Below are positions 1-6,776 of a DNA stretch of 7,985 nt, one piece after another. Both the position numbers and the translations under genes were made by a program. Location of the stretch: contig DOSU01000040.1 in assembly GCA_003513895.1 (NCBI GenBank), positions 2,233 through 10,217 of the forward strand, in the 5' to 3' direction. Each line of letters starts with the position of its first letter. The first letter of the stretch is position 1. The DNA is from Rikenellaceae bacterium (GTDB lineage: Bacteria > Bacteroidota > Bacteroidia > Bacteroidales > UBA932). The notes beneath the pieces are model-generated. The model was not told the origin of the DNA, searched no databases, and worked only from the letters and a program-made list of their open reading frames with translations.

Positions 1-215
1 TCGAGAACATGCTGAATGCTGTCGACTAACTTTGAATTCCCCGAAACGGCAATCCCAAGTATAGAAAACATAAGGTCTCTGGTATATGGTTCCGGGTAGC
101 CCCACCCTGCTGTGCGGGGCAGTCCGCGAAATGGACCATGAGAATTATGAATAAGCACCTCCTCGGCAGCCTGTTTTGCCTTTTTGATTTCCCGCGCGGC
201 TGATGGTTGTATCAT
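1..215 (-). CDS. N-terminus of a probable glycoside hydrolase (glycogen-debranching-like, (alpha/alpha)6 type), cut by the window edge
   Basis: This frame begins at an ATG 11 nt after the stop of the upstream glycosyltransferase gene and stays open for 71 codons to the window edge, so the C-terminal part is missing. Residues about 6 to 20 are a charged helix (AREIKKAKQAAEEVL). They are followed by a conserved-looking block at about 27 to 46 with LPRTAGWGYPEPYTRDLM. From memory, this GWGYPEPYTRDLM signature occurs near the N-terminus of bacterial proteins annotated as amylo-alpha-1,6-glucosidase or glycogen-debranching-like six-hairpin hydrolases. The acidic residues and aromatic patch would suit the mouth of an (alpha/alpha)6 barrel, but the catalytic residues lie outside the window. 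No signal peptide is visible, so a cytoplasmic enzyme is likely. AAAGAG lies directly against the ATG, too close for an ideal Shine-Dalgarno; translation may be coupled to the gene before. The substrate is unknown. Confidence 0.68.
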   Translation of the reverse strand, partial: MIQPSAAREIKKAKQAAEEVLIHNSHGPFRGLPRTAGWGYPEPYTRDLMFSILGIAVSGNSKLVDSIQHVL

Positions 216-226
216 CTCTTTATCGT

Positions 227-1369
227 TTAGTAAATTCCAAGTTTATCATTGATGATTTGTACAAATTGTTTTGCAACTACCCGGTAGTCAAATTTTTCAA
301 CTACCCGTTCTCTTGCAGCATGTCCCATTTTATCCCGTAATGCAGGATCATTCATAAGTTGCAGTAAATACCTGGCAATATCATTTACACTTGCTCTGTA
401 ATCAACAGTGCGGGGTTGATCAAATGTTACTTTATGTTTGCCGGAATAGCCCGATTCTTCGCCAAGCATTACATCATTTACGACAATCTTGTTTGCTATT
501 TTTGCAAGCAATGCTGTTTCTCCGTGTATGAGAGTATCCAGCATTCCCATTGCTTTTATGCCAATTACCGGTTTTTCACAAGCTCCTGCTTCAACCTGAG
601 GCATTCCAAATCCCTCGAGTCTCGATGGCGCAGCATAAATGTCACAGGCACCTATCAGGTATGGCATGAAATTGCGGGAAATAGTATTTGTGGCATAAGT
701 CACATTTTTTTCTATTCCCAGGTGGGTAGCCATTTCCAGGTCATACAGGTTCTGGATTTTTGTTCTGGGCTGGGGCCATACTTTACAAACATATTTCCAG
801 TCCGGAGCTTTTTTGTCTATCAGCGCAAGTGCCTGCATCACCTCTTGTGATCCTTTTGAGGCGGCATCGCCTCCTACTGTAAGAATCATTATCTGTTCGG
901 GAGATATTCCAAGCGATTCACGCACTGCTAAAATTTTAGGATCATTTTTATCGAATGGGGCGAAAGAATCTGTGTCGCACCCTACAGGGAGAACTTCAAT
1001 CTTTGAGCCTTCTATCCCGTCTCTTACATACATCTCTTTGACCCAGTTTGAGGTGACAAGTATAAGGGGAAGAGAATTAAGCACTTCTTGATAATTTGCT
1101 ATATACCCGTCTGCCACAAGCCATGGAACAGGCTGGCATCCGTATCGCAAAGGGTGAAGCACAAGATGCGGAATATTACCCCAATAACCTACTCCAATAA
1201 CGATATCCGGTTCATACCAGCGATAATACCACTCTTTTTCCTGAGCTGATTCGTAGTGAACTGCATATGCATCAATTCCCATCTCAATTAACCCTTTATA
1301 CAAGAGGTCTCCCTGAGTTGCAAGCCCGCCTGGTGAGGGTGGATAGTCATATAAAACAAGTACTTTCAT
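227..1369 (-). CDS. GT4-family glycosyltransferase (GT-B fold), 380 aa
   Basis: A retaining GT-B glycosyltransferase of the GT4 type is predicted, transferring a sugar from a nucleotide donor in the cytoplasm. The N-terminal Rossmann half opens with MKVLVLYDYPPSPGGLAT, where the PSPGG loop is the usual acceptor-side glycine loop. The C-terminal donor half starts near residue 160 with LTVGGDAASKG (G167, K172). It carries the EX7E motif in RLEGFGMPQVEAG, with E252 and E260, followed by KPVIG. The length of 380 aa is normal for the family. No membrane segment is seen. The start is well supported: the ATG overlaps the stop of the deacetylase gene as ATGA, and a good AGGAG-type ribosome site lies upstream. 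Its neighbours are a deacetylase on one side and a putative hydrolase on the other, so it probably adds one residue to a shared glycoside. Donor and acceptor cannot be read from the sequence. Confidence 0.93.
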   Translation of the reverse strand: MKVLVLYDYPPSPGGLATQGDLLYKGLIEMGIDAYAVHYESAQEKEWYYRWYEPDIVIGVGYWGNIPHLVLHPLRYGCQPVPWLVADGYIANYQEVLNSLPLILVTSNWVKEMYVRDGIEGSKIEVLPVGCDTDSFAPFDKNDPKILAVRESLGISPEQIMILTVGGDAASKGSQEVMQALALIDKKAPDWKYVCKVWPQPRTKIQNLYDLEMATHLGIEKNVTYATNTISRNFMPYLIGACDIYAAPSRLEGFGMPQVEAGACEKPVIGIKAMGMLDTLIHGETALLAKIANKIVVNDVMLGEESGYSGKHKVTFDQPRTVDYRASVNDIARYLLQLMNDPALRDKMGHAARERVVEKFDYRVVAKQFVQIINDKLGIY

Positions 1370-2004
1370 GAAATATGTTCTCCTTTTTTTAGCAATTGTA
1401 TTGCATCATAGGAATTTGAAAATTTCAAGAATGATTCCGATTTAGGAGTTGTTTGTGCTTCAAATCCGGACTTTTCAAATCCATAAGTTTCGGTAATGAT
1501 GTTATGTTTTTTTGTCCAAATCTGATTTGGTAGTCTAAGGCAAACCGAAGCATACAACATTGGTTTCGGGTAATACTTGTTCCCTCCGTCTTCATACGCA
1601 AAAGTCCATAATTGTGTGGCAGAGATTATCCCCTCATGCCAAAGTTTTATTACGGCTTTACTCACCTCCTCGTGCCTGAGATGTTTTGTATACTCTCCAT
1701 TGGGATTGTGCGTAATGATTATATCGAAATATTTGTGTGGCAATAAGTAAAGAATGGCTGCCTGAACATAGCTTTCATCCAGAGGCAATTGCTCCGCGCC
1801 GTCGTTCATATAGCCGATGTTTCCCTCGGCTCCCAGAATTTTTAATGCTTCGAAGAACTTTGGTGCCCGATTAGTATCATCTGCCCTGCTAAGAGAAATT
1901 ATAAAGACGTTCCATGTAGGATGGCATAAGATTGTACCTCCGCACCAAAGTGTTTCATCGTCGGGATGGGCCACAATAACAGCAACCGTCTTTGGTTTAT
2001 TCAT
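1366..2004 (-). CDS. PIG-L / LmbE-family zinc-dependent deacetylase, 212 aa
   Basis: This family removes N-acyl groups, usually the acetyl of N-acetylglucosamine-type residues on a glycoside or lipid. The signature AHPDDETLWCGGT sits at residues 12 to 24. By family analogy H13 and D16 are zinc ligands and D15 is the catalytic base. A second histidine cluster at H108 and H111 (KHLRHEEV) would supply the third zinc ligand. THNPNGEYTKH around 98 to 108 matches the usual active-site loop. There is no signal peptide. The length fits compact PIG-L enzymes of about 200 to 250 aa. The start overlaps the stop of the 734-aa glycosyltransferase by 4 nt (ATGA), and its own stop overlaps the next glycosyltransferase in the same way, so the three are very likely co-translated. 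The glycosyltransferase plus PIG-L pairing recalls MshA/MshB and BshA/BshB of thiol biosynthesis, but the motif here (DDETLW rather than a DDAELG type) argues against a direct bacillithiol BshB1 assignment. Confidence 0.92.
   Translation of the reverse strand: MNKPKTVAVIVAHPDDETLWCGGTILCHPTWNVFIISLSRADDTNRAPKFFEALKILGAEGNIGYMNDGAEQLPLDESYVQAAILYLLPHKYFDIIITHNPNGEYTKHLRHEEVSKAVIKLWHEGIISATQLWTFAYEDGGNKYYPKPMLYASVCLRLPNQIWTKKHNIITETYGFEKSGFEAQTTPKSESFLKFSNSYDAIQLLKKGEHIS
1378..1384 (-). promoter_or_regulatory. Strong Shine-Dalgarno (AGGAGAA) for the 380-aa glycosyltransferase
   Basis: On the minus strand AGGAGAA ends 8 nt before the ATG at 1369 and lies inside the last codons of the deacetylase gene (those for the KKGEHIS tail). 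It is the best ribosome site in the window; most other genes here have A-rich or weak leaders. Together with the ATGA overlap it supports this start and suggests that the glycosyltransferase can be translated independently as well as by coupling. Confidence 0.7.
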
Positions 2005-4205
2005 TTTTTGTGCTTTTCAACAGTAAGTCGGGACATAAGATAGCTCACAGACGATTCTGCCCCCTGATTCAGATTTACGTTATTTTCTTCCAGGCCGTCG
2101 TAGCAACCTCCTGTACATGGATTATAGACAATTTGTTTGAGTCTGTTGTTTCCAAGAAACCAGTCAAAGGCAATTATCATTTTATTCAGGTAATCATTAA
2201 CTTTGAGCAACTCGTAGAATTTGTTCAGAGCCAGAATTGTGCCTGCAACATCAATTGGTTGTTCTCCGAATTTGCCCTGCTCCTCTCCCCTGTTTAACCA
2301 GTTTTTGTTTGAAATTACCTCAATTCCGTTTTCATTAAAAATTTTTGACAAAAGAAAGTCAAATGATTCTATGGCAATTTTTTTGTGGGTTTTATCTCCG
2401 GTTAACGACCATGAAATCAACATTGCTTCGGATATCACACTGTTTGCATATGTGAGATAACTCTCAAACCACTCCCAGTTTTTGGTCGCTTCATGCCGGT
2501 ACATCGATGCAAGCCTGTTTGCCATTACAGTTACAAGTTGAAGATTTTCCTCCCTTGCAACTTTGCTCTGATAATAATACAACCCTTTTATAATAAAGGC
2601 CATCGCTCTCGTAGAATGGATATTCTCCAGGTGCGGGAAGGCTTTGTTTAATATCGATTTGGCATTTGTTATAAACTTCGAAGGTAAAATTGAGGACTTG
2701 GATATTATGTATCCCAGTGACCAGATTGCTCTTCCGTTTGAATCATCAAGATTGATATCATTCTGTTGCGTGAAATTCCTGTTCTTATCTACATAATTCA
2801 AGAAAGTTCCTGAGGGGGTGAGACAATGTCTGATAAAATTGAGATATATTTCAATATAGACAATATCACTTTCATCGAGTGTCAATTCATAATGTTTGCA
2901 CATTGCAATTAATGCCCGTGCATTGTCGTCGAGTGTATAACCGGATTCCGCATCGGGCTGATTGACTTTTGAAAACTGAAGCATTCCGAAATCAGTCGTC
3001 AGTTTTTTGATATGACTCAGGTTAATTTCAGGTAAATTATAATGCATGGTCAATTCTCCTGCAGCCATATCTTCAATAAGCATTGCGTGCGAAATAGCTG
3101 AATTTTCCCAGGCTGTGGCAACAATTTTCTGTAAAGTATTTATACTGATGCTTTTTCTTAATGGTTCGTCGCCAAGTAACCGGACAGCTTCTTTTGCCAG
3201 TTGAGCAGAGTCCCTGAAATTGAATATTATACCGGTATCCTTTGTAAGCACTTCAATAGCGTGAGGAATTGGCGTAGAAATAATTGGGCAGGCACAACTC
3301 ATTGCGTATACAAAAGTTCCGCTTACTGCCTGATTTGGGTTGTTTGATGTAAATAAATATATGTCTGTAAGCTGTAAAAGTTCCAACAAATCCGGAAGTG
3401 CAAGAAAATTGTTCATAAAGCGTACATGATTAGAAAGATTCAATTCTGCAACTTTATCTTCAAGCATATTTCTGTACTTTTCTCCTTCCCATTTGATGAC
3501 CATTGGATGTGTCTTTCCAATTATCAGAAATACCACTTCCGGATTTGATTTAACTATTTCCGGCAATGCATCCAGAGTTGTTTCGATACTCTTTCCGGAA
3601 CTAAGTAGTCCAAAAGTTGATAGTACCTTTTTACCATGAAGTCTGTATTTTTCTTTGAGGAACTTCTTGCCAAGGTGTTGTACAAGGTGGGTGCCGTGTT
3701 GAATAACTGTAATCTTCTCTCCCTCCGTTTCATATTCGCTAACTAATATCTTAGCAGCATTTTTGGTCATTACAATAATTGAGTCCACCGCTTTTGCCAT
3801 GTTTTTGACAAGGGTTCGCAGGACCTCATCCGGATGAGGAATCACTGTATGGAAAACAACTATTTTCGGTTTGTCAATAATATTTAAAAATTGCAGAAAA
3901 GCCTCTTCTTTACCCTCGTAAAATCCAAATTCATGTTGGAATAAGACTACTTTAATTTTTTTATTTCTGTTAATCTTATTTGCTTGTTTCTTATACTCGG
4001 ACGGTATCGATGTGTCAAGGACATACTTTACCTCATCGGGATAGCTGAATTTTTCAAATTCATTCTCCAATGCACATACAATTATTGAAAATGACTTACC
4101 GAATTTGTTATTTAGCGCAGTTATCAAATCCTGCGAATAAGTAGCAATTCCGCATACTCTGGGAGGGTATGAGGATACTACTAAAATTTCATTTTCTATT
4201 CCCAT
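2001..4205 (-). CDS. Two-domain protein: divergent GT4-like glycosyltransferase fused to a helical (alpha/alpha)6-like domain, 734 aa
   Basis: Residues 1 to about 375 form a GT-B glycosyltransferase: VVSSYPPRVCGIATYSQDL (9 to 27) is the glycine-loop start, QHEFGFYEG (90 to 98) and FHTVIPHP (118 to 125) follow, and the donor half begins near 195 with STFGLLSSGKSIE. The expected EX7E segment is instead NPNQAVSGTFVYAM (289 to 302), which places Q292 and Y300 where the two glutamates normally stand. I recall this NQAVSGT form as a recognisable GT4 subgroup, so it may be active through a variant mechanism. Residues about 398 to 734 are helical with GYTLDDNARAL (422 to 432), NLDDSNGRAIW (486 to 496) and W/F-rich segments, as in six-hairpin (alpha/alpha)6 proteins. 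Its function is not recognised; it could be a hydrolase, a phosphorylase-like domain or a glycan-binding domain. There is no signal peptide or membrane segment. The start overlaps the upstream lipoprotein gene by 17 nt. GAGAGGA lies about 14 nt upstream, which is long spacing. The stop forms ATGA with the deacetylase gene. Confidence 0.87.
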   Translation of the reverse strand: MGIENEILVVSSYPPRVCGIATYSQDLITALNNKFGKSFSIIVCALENEFEKFSYPDEVKYVLDTSIPSEYKKQANKINRNKKIKVVLFQHEFGFYEGKEEAFLQFLNIIDKPKIVVFHTVIPHPDEVLRTLVKNMAKAVDSIIVMTKNAAKILVSEYETEGEKITVIQHGTHLVQHLGKKFLKEKYRLHGKKVLSTFGLLSSGKSIETTLDALPEIVKSNPEVVFLIIGKTHPMVIKWEGEKYRNMLEDKVAELNLSNHVRFMNNFLALPDLLELLQLTDIYLFTSNNPNQAVSGTFVYAMSCACPIISTPIPHAIEVLTKDTGIIFNFRDSAQLAKEAVRLLGDEPLRKSISINTLQKIVATAWENSAISHAMLIEDMAAGELTMHYNLPEINLSHIKKLTTDFGMLQFSKVNQPDAESGYTLDDNARALIAMCKHYELTLDESDIVYIEIYLNFIRHCLTPSGTFLNYVDKNRNFTQQNDINLDDSNGRAIWSLGYIISKSSILPSKFITNAKSILNKAFPHLENIHSTRAMAFIIKGLYYYQSKVAREENLQLVTVMANRLASMYRHEATKNWEWFESYLTYANSVISEAMLISWSLTGDKTHKKIAIESFDFLLSKIFNENGIEVISNKNWLNRGEEQGKFGEQPIDVAGTILALNKFYELLKVNDYLNKMIIAFDWFLGNNRLKQIVYNPCTGGCYDGLEENNVNLNQGAESSVSYLMSRLTVEKHKK

Positions 4206-4563
4206 TTCTTTTTTTAAATCCTCTCAACGATTTATCCAAGTCTTTCATGTCGTGATTAAATTCACGTTTAAATGAATCCCATTCCTGCTTAGTGTTTCCT
4301 TTGAATTCATTAAGCTTTCTCTTCATGTTGTTATGCCTGACTTCAATTACCAGCACCTCATCAGGACGATGAGAATTTCTATATTCTGCAATGCGCCTTT
4401 CGTTGTTTTGCAACCTATAGTCATAATCTCTTCGGTAATCATGCGAATAACCCCTGTTTGGACGATTATGCTCCTCGCGTACAGTTACTCCGCAACCGGA
4501 CAGAAACATTGTTCCAATAATCCCTATTGCAACAATATGTTTAAACATTGATATTTTTTTCAT
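4189..4563 (-). CDS. Small charged lipoprotein, 124 aa, with a C-terminal FKREFNHDM-type helix
   Basis: The N-terminus has a short basic start (MKKISMFKH), a hydrophobic core and a classic lipobox LSGC at residues 21 to 24, so C24 should be lipidated and the protein anchored in a membrane facing the periplasm. Residues 25 to about 70 are rich in Arg, Tyr, Asn and His and look disordered. Residues about 78 to 118 form a charged helix with NEFKGNTKQEWDSFKREF and the motif FNHDMKDLDKSL. From memory, a W-x-x-FK-x-EFNHDM-x-x-L tail is common in small Bacteroidota proteins found near general-stress genes; that link is inference. The gene starts one base after the previous lipoprotein stop, so the two are probably co-expressed. 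Its end overlaps the glycosyltransferase start by 17 nt, linking the lipoprotein pair to the sugar genes. The biochemical role is unknown. Confidence 0.82.
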   Translation of the reverse strand: MKKISMFKHIVAIGIIGTMFLSGCGVTVREEHNRPNRGYSHDYRRDYDYRLQNNERRIAEYRNSHRPDEVLVIEVRHNNMKRKLNEFKGNTKQEWDSFKREFNHDMKDLDKSLRGFKKRNGNRK

Positions 4564-4564
4564 T

Positions 4565-5008
4565 TTAGAAATTATTTGTAGTCAGAATCATCTCGGAATA
4601 CATGTATTGTATACTGGGATCATTCTCGGCTGTAATGAATATTTTCTTTGGTTTTTCAACCGATACCGACTCAAAATCGGCTTTTAATTTATTTGAAAAC
4701 AGAGCTGTAGATGTCTTGATTTGTCCAATATTTTTTGGGACATTATCGTCTGCAACCATCCATACTACATAGGCGTTCCTTGGCGGACTTAATCTTTCAG
4801 GTTCTGCCAGGTCAACAATGTGAATTTTAATACGATAGTTCTTATTACTATCTTCTTTTACTTTTACACTGCCCTTTGCTGCCGGAGTAACTGTGGAAAC
4901 TAAGAAATTTACTCTTTGTGCACATGAAGTAACTGGAACCAAAAATATTGCCAATGCAATAATTAGTGCAATTTTTTGTATCCTTCCGGTTATTTTTTTT
5001 GTTTTCAT
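4565..5008 (-). CDS. Predicted lipoprotein with an RskA-C-terminal-like beta-sandwich, 147 aa
   Basis: The protein starts with a basic stretch (MKTKKITGRIQK), a hydrophobic segment and SCAQ, with C29 as the probable lipidated cysteine; the lipobox VTSC is loose but fits Bacteroidota usage. The mature part is beta-rich. RNAYVVWMVADDNVPKNIG (about 77 to 95) and KPKKIFITAEND (about 119 to 130), with MILTT at the end, resemble the C-terminal domain of RskA anti-sigma-K factors (their YQLWLV and IAVTLE strands). No anti-sigma helix bundle precedes it and no sigma factor gene is in view, so it is not called an anti-sigma factor. It more likely senses or binds something at the envelope, or is structural. 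The ATG lies 46 nt after the hybrid kinase stop in an A-rich leader without a Shine-Dalgarno, which suits Bacteroidota. It is followed one base later by a second small lipoprotein. Confidence 0.82.
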   Translation of the reverse strand: MKTKKITGRIQKIALIIALAIFLVPVTSCAQRVNFLVSTVTPAAKGSVKVKEDSNKNYRIKIHIVDLAEPERLSPPRNAYVVWMVADDNVPKNIGQIKTSTALFSNKLKADFESVSVEKPKKIFITAENDPSIQYMYSEMILTTNNF

Positions 5009-5054
5009 TTTTTTATTGTTTATTAATAATGTTATTTTACAAGGTGAAAATATA
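5009..5054 (-). other. 46-nt AT-rich spacer between the signalling block and the lipoprotein/sugar block
   Basis: This is the only gap in the gene run longer than 11 nt. It is strongly AT-rich, contains the 10-bp palindrome TTATTAATAA at 5020 to 5029, and ends in an A-rich leader before the lipoprotein ATG. No GC stem with a T tract was found, so no intrinsic terminator is called. A clear Bacteroidota -33 TTTG / -7 TAnnTTTG pair is not evident. If a promoter separates the two halves of the run, it would be here or inside the 3' end of the kinase gene. Confidence 0.4.
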
Positions 5055-6323
5055 TTAATCAGAAAGCGTTACATAACTCGAAATATTTGTTGCATCTTTC
5101 ACACTTGGCAGGTTAAAATAAAATGTCGTATTTTTTCCAATTTCGGATTCAACCCATATTTTCCCGCCAAGTAATTCTACAAATCCCCTCGAAATGGCAA
5201 GCCCCAAACCTGCTCCTTCATGATCTCTGGATAATGATTTTTCAACTTGAATGAACCTGTCGAAAATCTTATCATACAACTCTTTCGGAATTCCAATGCC
5301 AGTATCTTTAACATAGAATTTCACAAAATCCCCCTCTTCCCTACATCCAAAATTGATTTCCCCCGACTTTGTAAATTTTATAGCGTTGTTTATTAAATTC
5401 ACAAAAATTTGATGTAGCTTAAGTTCATCTGAATATAAAATTATGCCTTTATTATCCAGATTAGGGCAGCTTAAATTAATATTCTTTTTTCTCGCAAGGG
5501 GAGAAAAAAAGGAGAGTAAATCAAAGAACAGTGAGTTAATTAATATCAATTTTTTCTCAATTTTAATTTGGCCTGTCTGGATTCTCGATATATCGAGGAT
5601 ATTATTTATTATCTCCATTAATCTCTTTCCGCTTTGAGTTATAATACCTGTATAACTTATAATTTCGGCCCTGGTAATATCTTCCGAATTAAGCAAATCT
5701 GAAAAGCCGATAATTCCATTCAATGGTGTGCGTATTTCATGAGACATATTTTGCAGAAAAGCTGTTTTCAATCTATCATTTTCCTCTGCCATTTCCTTTG
5801 CAACGATTAACTCTTCGGCCTGTTTTGCATTTTCTTCATTTTGCAATATGAGGTCCCTGTTGAATTGAGAAAGCTTTTTGTTTTGAATTTCAATCTTTTT
5901 GTTTTTCAACTTAATCTTTCCATCGGATTTAATGTGCATATTTTCAAGGTCCCGTTCGTGCAGGGCTCTTTTAATTGCCGGAACCAACCTCTCAAGTTTG
6001 TGCTTCAACACATAATCGGTAGCCCCATTAATCATCGACTCAATTGCTTTATCTTCTCCAATTGAACCCGAAACAAATATGAAAGGAATTTCACTATGAT
6101 TCTCCTTTACATAATTAAGCGCCTCATTGCCATCTATATCCGGCAAGCTATAATCACAAAGAATTATGTCAATATCCTGAGATTTAAGTATATCGATAAA
6201 TTTTTCTTTACTATCTGTCAATATATAATCCTGCCCAATTCCTCCATTATCAATAATTGCGCGAATCAATTCTGCATCCTTAACTGAATCTTCCAGGTGT
6301 AGTATTTTTGTATTTTTATTCAT
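5055..6323 (-). CDS. Hybrid signalling protein: N-terminal receiver, helical linker, histidine kinase core, 422 aa
   Basis: Residues 1 to about 122 are a receiver domain with the acidic pair E11/D12, phosphoacceptor D57 (ILCDYSLPDIDG), S85 and K107. Residues about 125 to 185 are a charged coiled-coil linker that includes LILQNEENAKQAEELIVAKE, a diverged single copy of the repeat found in the 393-aa kinase of this operon. The HisKA domain has FLQNMSHEIRTPLNG with H195 as the phosphorylated histidine. The ATPase domain has N309/N313 in NLINNAIKFT, a G1 box DTGIGIP (340 to 346), an F box and a G2 box GAGLGLAIS (370 to 378). All key residues are present, so it should be an active kinase gated by its own receiver. 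It is soluble, with no membrane segment. The start overlaps the response regulator stop by one base (TGATG), which argues for coupling and for a shared relay. The output target is not in the window. Confidence 0.95.
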   Translation of the reverse strand: MNKNTKILHLEDSVKDAELIRAIIDNGGIGQDYILTDSKEKFIDILKSQDIDIILCDYSLPDIDGNEALNYVKENHSEIPFIFVSGSIGEDKAIESMINGATDYVLKHKLERLVPAIKRALHERDLENMHIKSDGKIKLKNKKIEIQNKKLSQFNRDLILQNEENAKQAEELIVAKEMAEENDRLKTAFLQNMSHEIRTPLNGIIGFSDLLNSEDITRAEIISYTGIITQSGKRLMEIINNILDISRIQTGQIKIEKKLILINSLFFDLLSFFSPLARKKNINLSCPNLDNKGIILYSDELKLHQIFVNLINNAIKFTKSGEINFGCREEGDFVKFYVKDTGIGIPKELYDKIFDRFIQVEKSLSRDHEGAGLGLAISRGFVELLGGKIWVESEIGKNTTFYFNLPSVKDATNISSYVTLSD

Positions 6324-6766
6324 CAGGGTAACATATTTGGTTGCTGATTAACAACTATCCAATATTGTCCCAAAGATTTTATCGCATCAATGAATTGCGG
6401 TATATCAACAGGTTTAACCACATAAGAATTTGCTCCATTTCTATAACTTTCCACCAGATCCCTTTCTTCACGGGAGGATGTAAAAATAATTATTGGGACA
6501 GCAGAGAATTGACAATCGTTGCGGATAATTTTTAGAACTTCTATTCCATTCATCTTAGGCATTTTCATATCTAAAAGAATAATTGCAGGATTAGTTTTTT
6601 CATTAGCAAATTTTCCTCGCTTGTATAAATAATCCAAAGCCTCTTCACCATCTTCTGCAACAGTTATTTCGTTTGCAAGATTGTTTTGAATGAGAACAGC
6701 TTTTGTTAGTTCAACATCATTTTGACTGTCGTCCACAATAAGAATTCTTTTTATCTCTGTTTTCAT
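6323..6766 (-). CDS. Single-domain response regulator, Rcp1/CheY-like, 147 aa
   Basis: A stand-alone receiver with no output domain. Numbering from the chosen start, it has the acidic residues D12 and D13, phosphoacceptor D66 (IILLDMKMPKMNG), T96 (FTSS) and K118 followed by P119. The short insertion YKRGKFANEKTNP before the phosphoacceptor strand is typical of the Rcp1-like receivers that partner phytochrome-type kinases. A longer frame opens at 6787 but would overlap the end of the kinase gene by 11 nt; the ATG at 6766 begins with the normal MKTEIKRILIVDD start and leaves a 10-nt spacer with a weak AAGA, so it is preferred. Placed between a kinase and a receiver-kinase hybrid, it is likely to accept phosphate from the upstream kinase and may act as a shuttle or phosphate sink, or bind a target protein directly. 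Confidence 0.94.
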   Translation of the reverse strand: MKTEIKRILIVDDSQNDVELTKAVLIQNNLANEITVAEDGEEALDYLYKRGKFANEKTNPAIILLDMKMPKMNGIEVLKIIRNDCQFSAVPIIIFTSSREERDLVESYRNGANSYVVKPVDIPQFIDAIKSLGQYWIVVNQQPNMLP

Positions 6767-6776
6767 AATTAATCTT

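Noticed and set aside
416..850. A 144-codon plus-strand open frame, and other plus-strand frames at 1992..2297, 4893..5174 and 6810..7109
   Set aside because: Each lies opposite a well-supported minus-strand gene, has Cys/Phe/His-rich composition typical of antisense reading, and shows no recognisable motif.
1366..2004. Bacillithiol deacetylase (BshB1) with the adjacent glycosyltransferase as BshA
   Set aside because: The active-site block is DDETLWCGGT rather than the DDAELG type I associate with BshB1, the protein is short, and the partner set (fused GT, hydrolase) does not match. The analogy is kept only at family level.
4565..5008. Calling the lipoprotein an anti-sigma factor
   Set aside because: Only the extracytoplasmic-like domain is present; there is no cytosolic sigma-binding segment, no transmembrane anchor beyond the lipoprotein signal, and no sigma factor gene in the window.
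5020..5029. 10-bp palindrome TTATTAATAA in the spacer as an operator or terminator
   Set aside because: It is made only of A and T in a very AT-rich stretch, where such palindromes arise by chance, and there is no GC stem for a terminator.
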